DNA from: Candidatus Rokuibacteriota bacterium
Lineage (GTDB): Bacteria > Methylomirabilota > Methylomirabilia > Rokubacteriales > CSP1-6
Assembly (NCBI GenBank): GCA_003221615.1
Contig: QHSQ01000144.1
Span: 1-64,000 of the forward strand
Length of the DNA stretch: 64,000 bases
Direction of reading: 5' to 3'
In this document: piece after piece, positions 60,085 through 64,000 of the stretch
How positions within the stretch are numbered: position 1 is the stretch's first letter
Layout: each line of letters begins with the position of its first letter
The notes under the pieces: generated by a model
What the model was told of the DNA's origin: nothing
Seen by the model: only the letters and a program-made list of their open reading frames with translations
Databases searched by the model: none
Program-made: the position numbers and the translations under genes

Positions 60085-60480
60085 ATGACAGCACACCCGC
60101 TCAGAAGCCGCAACTGGTTCGGGCGCAACGACCTCGACGGCTTCGTCCATCGCTCGTGGCTCAAAGCCGAAGGATTCAGCGACGCGCTCTTCGACTGACG
60201 TCCGGTCGTCGGCATCGCCAACTCGTGGTCCGAGCTCACGAACTGCAACGCCCACCTGCGCCAGGTCGCCGATGCCGTCAAGCGCGGCGTGTGGAGCGCC
60301 GGCGGGTTCCCGGTCGAGTTCCCGACGATCTCGCTGGGTGAAGTGCTGATGAAGCCACGACGATGCTCTTCAGAAATTTGATGGCGATGGACGTCGAGGA
60401 GTGTCTGCGCGCCTATCCGCTCGACGCCACCGTGCTCCTGTCCGGGTGCGACAAGACGACGCCGGCGATGCTGATGGGCG
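60085..60480 (+). pseudogene. IlvD/Edd-type dehydratase, 5' fragment with stop and frameshift
   Basis: Remnant of an iron-sulfur dehydratase (dihydroxy-acid or sugar-acid dehydratase family). From the ATG after a good CCGGAGGA site it reads RSRNWFGRNDLDGFVHRSWLKAEGFSDALFD, then TGA at 60196 where the family has Gly in FDGRPV, then RPVVGIANSWSELTNCNAHLRQVADAVKRGVWSAGGFPVEFP. A one-base deletion near 60355 shifts the frame; the next frame continues TTMLFRNLMAMDVEECLRAYPLDATVLLSGCDKTTPAMLMG and stops matching at about 60480. The remaining three quarters of the gene are missing. Confidence 0.85.
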
Positions 60481-60740
60481 TAGAAGTGCCGTACAGCGCC
60501 TTCAGCCACGGAGGCGCGGCGAACGTCGTGAGCATCACCGTGACGATGAGCGCAGCGTACGCGCTGGTAGACGCCTAGACCAGTCACAAGCTTCGACACC
60601 ACGGCTATGGCGGTAAGCAGCAGGGCGAGCCACAAGTGACCCTCCGGAGAGAAGGGGCTCAACATGGCTGGCTGAACTTTCGTGCCAATGGTCACGAAGA
60701 AGATAGGAACGAACAGGTCGGCGACGGGCTTAATCTCAGT
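60481..60740 (-). pseudogene. Cation/proton antiporter (CPA2), 3' fragment with deletion
   Basis: On the minus strand, in the space after the cyclase gene, the frame reads EIKPVADLFVPIFFVTIGTKVQPAML then GHLWLALLLTAIAVVSKLVTGLGVYQ, as in KefB/NapA-like antiporters. After that the match jumps frame to TSAYAALIVTVMLTTFAAPPWLKALYG, the usual end of such proteins. About 60 residues between the two blocks are missing and no 5' part is present. The fragment abuts the dehydratase remnant at 60480/60481 in opposite orientation, so this spacer is made of two decaying genes. Confidence 0.75.
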
Positions 60741-63700
60741 CGCCGGACCTGCGTAGCAGGCGTTCCACGTCCTCGCGGACGGTGTTGACGCGGCGCCAGG
60801 CCAGAAACGTGCGCCGCTGGGCGGCATCAGGCAGGCGGCCGGCGATTTGATCCAATGTGTCGGCAGCGAGGCGGGCTGCGGTCACCGCCTGTTCCCCGTC
60901 TCCCTCGGCCGCCTGGGCGAGAGCAAGGAGGTGCGCGGCCTGCCAGGTGAGCGTCGGATACCCGATGCGCCGGGTCAAGGTCAGTGCTTCGGCGAGCTCA
61001 CGCCGGGCGTCGGCTAGTCGACCGGTTTCGAGGAAGATCTGGCCGCGCAGGGCCAGGGCCTTGGCCTGATACTTGAGCGACCCCGTGTTGCGGGCTTGCC
61101 GAAGCGCCTTGTCGGCCTGCTCGAGCGCACGTTCACGCTCGTCGATCGCGAGCAGAGCCTCACTCAAGTACGCGCTCAGGTGGTTTGACCACCGCCACCG
61201 ATGAGCGCCGAACGCGGACTTCTCCACCCGCTCCTGCGTCTCCTCCATGAGGGCCAACGCCCTCCGAGGGTCGCCCAGGTTGAGCTCGTCCAGGCTCAGG
61301 TTGATCAGTGAGCTGACCTCCACGTTGGCGTTCTTGGCCCGACGGCCGATCTCCGCCGCTTCGCGGTTGTACTCGGTCGCCCGGCGAAAGTCGCCCAGCT
61401 CCTGATAGAGCCAGCCCAGCGTGTTGGTGAGCCGGCCCACGATGAACGAATTGTTGCGGTCCCGCGCCTTCGCCAACCCATCGTCGATGGTGGCGAGTGC
61501 CTCTGGGTATTGCCCGAGACCGATCTGGCTCAGGCAGGTGAACGCGCTCGAGATCATCTCGGAGAGGCCGTCGTTGATCTCGCGCGCCGCCGCGGCTGCC
61601 TGCTGGCTCGTCTCGATGGCCCGGGTGAACTCGCCGCGCCAGTTAGCGTGGGCCCCGAGCCAGGTGAGGCTCACGGCCACTGTGTCCGCGAAGCCGCCGG
61701 CCCTCGCAATGCCCAGGGACTCCTCGAAGAGACGGTCTCCCTCCGCCACGTCGCCGTCCGCCTGCGCGGCGAGGCCGAGGTAACAGAGGCTCCGTGCCAC
61801 GACATGTTGACTGCCGGTCCCCCGGCCGATGGCCAGGGCGTCCTGGGCGAAACGGCGGCAATGCCCGATGGCTTCGCTGCTAAAGGTGAGGAACTGGCTG
61901 TAGGAGGTCTCGACCAGCGCCTCGCCCTCACGCACGCGGTCGCCGCTGCTCCGCGCCACCTCGCGCATGCGCTCGAACTCGGCAATGGAGTCCGGATATC
62001 GGGCGAGCAGGCGCAGCACCTCGCCCCGGTGATGATGGATCTCCACGATCCGCGTGGGGGCAAGGGCGGGAACCACTTGCACGCTCGCCTCGAGTGCGCG
62101 CGCGTAGAAGTCGAGCGCGCTCTGGTTGGCGTAGGCCGCCTTCGCGCGGTCCCCGGACCGAACGAGGTAGGTGAAGGCCTTCTGCCAATCACCCCCGTTC
62201 TGGAAGTGGTGGGCCAGCTCCTCGGCGTGCTCGGCCAGCCGGTCGGCATAGATCTCTTCGATCGCGGTGCCGACCGCCCGATGGAGCTCGCGCCGGCGTT
62301 CTTTGAGCAGGCTCTGATACGCCACGTCCTGGATGAGTGCGTGCTTGAAGATGTAAGCGGGCTCGGGCGCCAGCCCCAGCTCGTAGATGATCTCGAGGTC
62401 CTTCAGCTCTTCCAGCAGCTCCGTGAGCCGCTCCGCCAGCCCCGCGACCCGCTGGAGCAGCCGCCCGAGGAACTGGCGCCCGATGACGGAGGCAAGCTGC
62501 ACTGTGCGCTTGCCATCCTCGCCCAGTCGGTCGAGGCGGGCCATGATGATGCCCTGGATGGTGTCGGGGACGTTGAGGGCGCCTACGCCTTCCACCACGC
62601 GATAGCCGTCGCCTTCTCGTCGGAGCAGTCCGAGATCGAGCAGGGTCTTGATCACCTCCTCGATGAAGAGGGGCACGCCTTCGGCCTTTTCCAGGAGCGC
62701 CTGGCGCAGCGCTGACGGTAGGTCGGCCGCGCCGAGCACGTGACCGGCCATGGCCACTGCGTCAGCCTCGGAAAGCGGGTGCAGCGTGAGTGCGGTGTGA
62801 AAACTGCGGGCGGGGACCGGCGGGGAATAGCCCACCCGGTAGGTGAGGATCAGCATGAGGGGTACGCTCGCCACCGCGTCGGCCATCGACGCGAGGTATT
62901 CCTCGGTGCCGGCGTCGATCCAGTGCAGGTCCTCGAAGACCAAGACGAGGGGACGCAGGCGCGCCCCGCGGAGGGATAGAGCGCGGATCGCCTCGAAGCC
63001 CTTCCGCCGTCGCGCGCCCGCCTCCATCTCGAGGATGCTGCGGTCGCCCGGATCGACCGACAGCAAGTAGCGAATGTATGGGATATGCGTCTCCAGCTCT
63101 CCCATGCGGCGCATGCCGTGCTCGACCTTGGCGATGATCTCGGGCTCGCCATCGAATTCCTCGATGTGAAAGTTCAACCGGAGCTGCTCGATGAGCGGCA
63201 GAAAGGGGATGGACTGACCGAAGGAGACTGACTGTCCCTCCAGCCACGTGGGATGCTCGTCGGCTTCCATCACGGCCCGGCGGAATTCGAGGAGCAGGCG
63301 TGATTTGCCGATGCCCGCGTCCCCGGCTAAGGACACGACCTGGCCGTGGCCGCGCTTGACCTCCGCGAAGCGCTCGAGCAGGATGTCCACCTCGCGGGAC
63401 CGGCCCACGAGCGGGGTGAGCCCTCGCTCCACGGCGGCGGCGAGTCGTGAGCGGCGGGCGCGGGCGCGCAGCACCTCGAACGCGCGCGCCGGCGCACGCC
63501 CCTTCACCGCGACCTCGCCCAGGTCGAGCGTCTCGAAGAAGCCGCCGATGGCGGTCTGGGTGGCCTCGCTCACTACCACACTGCCCGGCCGGGCAGTCTG
63601 CTGAAGGCGCGCGGCCAGGTTGGTGGTATCTCCAACCGCCGTGTAGTCCATCCGCAGGTCGTCCCCGATCTTCCCCACGACGACGGGCCCCGTATGGAGA

Positions 63701-64000
63701 CCGATCCGCATCCGCAGAGGAAGCCCGCCCTGGGCCTGCACCTCCCGGTCGTAGCCTCGGAGTGCCCGCTGGATGGCTAGCGCGGCGTGAGCCGCGCGCC
63801 GCGGGCTGTCCTCGTGAGCGATGGGCGCGCCGAAGAGCGCCATCACACCGTCGCCGGTGTACTGGTTGATCGTGCCCTCGAACCGGTGGACCTCGGCCGT
63901 GATCAGCTCGAAGCATCGGTCCACGATGCGGTGCACGTCCTCGGGGTCCAGCTTCTCGGCGAGAGTGGTGAAGCCCGCGATGTCGGCGAAAAGGACGGTA
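60736..64000 (-). CDS. Adenylate/guanylate cyclase with AAA ATPase and TPR domains (5' end outside window)
   Basis: Large signalling protein, at least 1087 residues. The frame is open to the window edge, where TVLFADIAGFTTLAEKLDPEDVHRIV already shows the first metal aspartate of a class III cyclase domain; NQYTGDGVMALFGAP has the second. Then comes a STAND/AAA ATPase with Walker A SLAGDAGIGKSRLLLEFRR and LVFEDLHWIDAGTEEYL, a winged-helix-like stretch, and from about residue 600 many TPR-like helices with SALDFYARALEAS-type repeats. The track start (GTG at 63936) is internal. Probably a cytosolic regulator that responds to an unknown cue. Confidence 0.92.
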   Translation of the reverse strand, partial: TVLFADIAGFTTLAEKLDPEDVHRIVDRCFELITAEVHRFEGTINQYTGDGVMALFGAPIAHEDSPRRAAHAALAIQRALRGYDREVQAQGGLPLRMRIGLHTGPVVVGKIGDDLRMDYTAVGDTTNLAARLQQTARPGSVVVSEATQTAIGGFFETLDLGEVAVKGRAPARAFEVLRARARRSRLAAAVERGLTPLVGRSREVDILLERFAEVKRGHGQVVSLAGDAGIGKSRLLLEFRRAVMEADEHPTWLEGQSVSFGQSIPFLPLIEQLRLNFHIEEFDGEPEIIAKVEHGMRRMGELETHIPYIRYLLSVDPGDRSILEMEAGARRRKGFEAIRALSLRGARLRPLVLVFEDLHWIDAGTEEYLASMADAVASVPLMLILTYRVGYSPPVPARSFHTALTLHPLSEADAVAMAGHVLGAADLPSALRQALLEKAEGVPLFIEEVIKTLLDLGLLRREGDGYRVVEGVGALNVPDTIQGIIMARLDRLGEDGKRTVQLASVIGRQFLGRLLQRVAGLAERLTELLEELKDLEIIYELGLAPEPAYIFKHALIQDVAYQSLLKERRRELHRAVGTAIEEIYADRLAEHAEELAHHFQNGGDWQKAFTYLVRSGDRAKAAYANQSALDFYARALEASVQVVPALAPTRIVEIHHHRGEVLRLLARYPDSIAEFERMREVARSSGDRVREGEALVETSYSQFLTFSSEAIGHCRRFAQDALAIGRGTGSQHVVARSLCYLGLAAQADGDVAEGDRLFEESLGIARAGGFADTVAVSLTWLGAHANWRGEFTRAIETSQQAAAAAREINDGLSEMISSAFTCLSQIGLGQYPEALATIDDGLAKARDRNNSFIVGRLTNTLGWLYQELGDFRRATEYNREAAEIGRRAKNANVEVSSLINLSLDELNLGDPRRALALMEETQERVEKSAFGAHRWRWSNHLSAYLSEALLAIDERERALEQADKALRQARNTGSLKYQAKALALRGQIFLETGRLADARRELAEALTLTRRIGYPTLTWQAAHLLALAQAAEGDGEQAVTAARLAADTLDQIAGRLPDAAQRRTFLAWRRVNTVREDVERLLRRSGD

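Noticed and set aside
60196-60198. In-frame TGA in the dehydratase read as recoding (Sec or Gly)
   Set aside because: Many genes in the window end in TGA, no SECIS-like structure was seen, and the same gene also has a frameshift and a missing 3' part, so it is a pseudogene.

Overview
The window is a GC-rich, tightly packed bacterial chromosome segment. From position 1 to about 42.7 kb almost every gene lies on the minus strand, and many neighbours are joined by ATGA, GTGA or TGATG stop/start overlaps. The cell is Gram-negative: there is an Mla-type lipid transporter, a SurA-like lipoprotein chaperone and several periplasmic binding proteins. The order rho-rpmE-prfA-prmC-his, the Rex/Fo cluster, the many peptide-type ABC binding proteins and the cyclase-AAA-TPR regulator remind me of uncultured Rokubacteria/Methylomirabilota-like lineages. 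That placement is inference; no rRNA is present to test it.

Layout. 0-8.1 kb: tRNA-Thr, rlmB, cysS, ispF, ispD, radA, mlaD, mlaF, mlaE and a small lipoprotein. 8.1-15.4 kb: an overlapping histidine operon (hisG, D, B, H, A, F, IE in transcription order) headed by prfA and prmC, and running directly into the mla genes. 15.5-21.6 kb: rpmE, rho, a SurA-like foldase and mfd. 21.6-22.2 kb: no gene, but two very long perfect or near-perfect hairpins that share a loop sequence. 22.2-24.6 kb: atpZ-atpI-atpB-atpE-rex, that is, the membrane Fo part of ATP synthase with a redox sensor. 24.7-36.7 kb: a glycerol-3-phosphate/glycerophosphodiester module (glpD, ugpB, ugpA, ugpE, two GDPDs, glpK), followed on the same strand by an Fbp-like ABC cassette whose ATPase is the only one in the region. 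36.9-42.3 kb: a HAD phosphatase and nuoL-M-N, with nuoL carrying an in-frame internal deletion.

42.4-50.1 kb is mixed: a YnfA-like protein, an M23 peptidase, a short CDF-like transporter, an RraA-like protein, a three-gene type III polyketide synthase cluster, a gamma carbonic anhydrase, a PfpI-family protein and a PaaI thioesterase. 50.3-57.1 kb holds three tandem paralogous peptide-type binding proteins followed by dppB/dppC permeases, with no ATPase. 57.1-60.0 kb carries acyl-CoA metabolism genes (crotonase, acyl-CoA dehydrogenase, SDR). 60.1-60.74 kb is a scrapyard of two broken genes, an IlvD/Edd-type dehydratase and a cation/proton antiporter. The window ends inside a large adenylate cyclase/AAA/TPR regulator.

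Two repeat families stand out. One is a roughly 50-60 bp palindromic element with five copies (near 3.5, 35.0, 36.8 twice, and 57.95 kb), always in spacers between co-directional genes. The other is the pair of long-stem hairpins between rex and mfd, where the loop is conserved but the stems differ in sequence and each remains self-complementary. These hairpins are the best candidate here for something undescribed.
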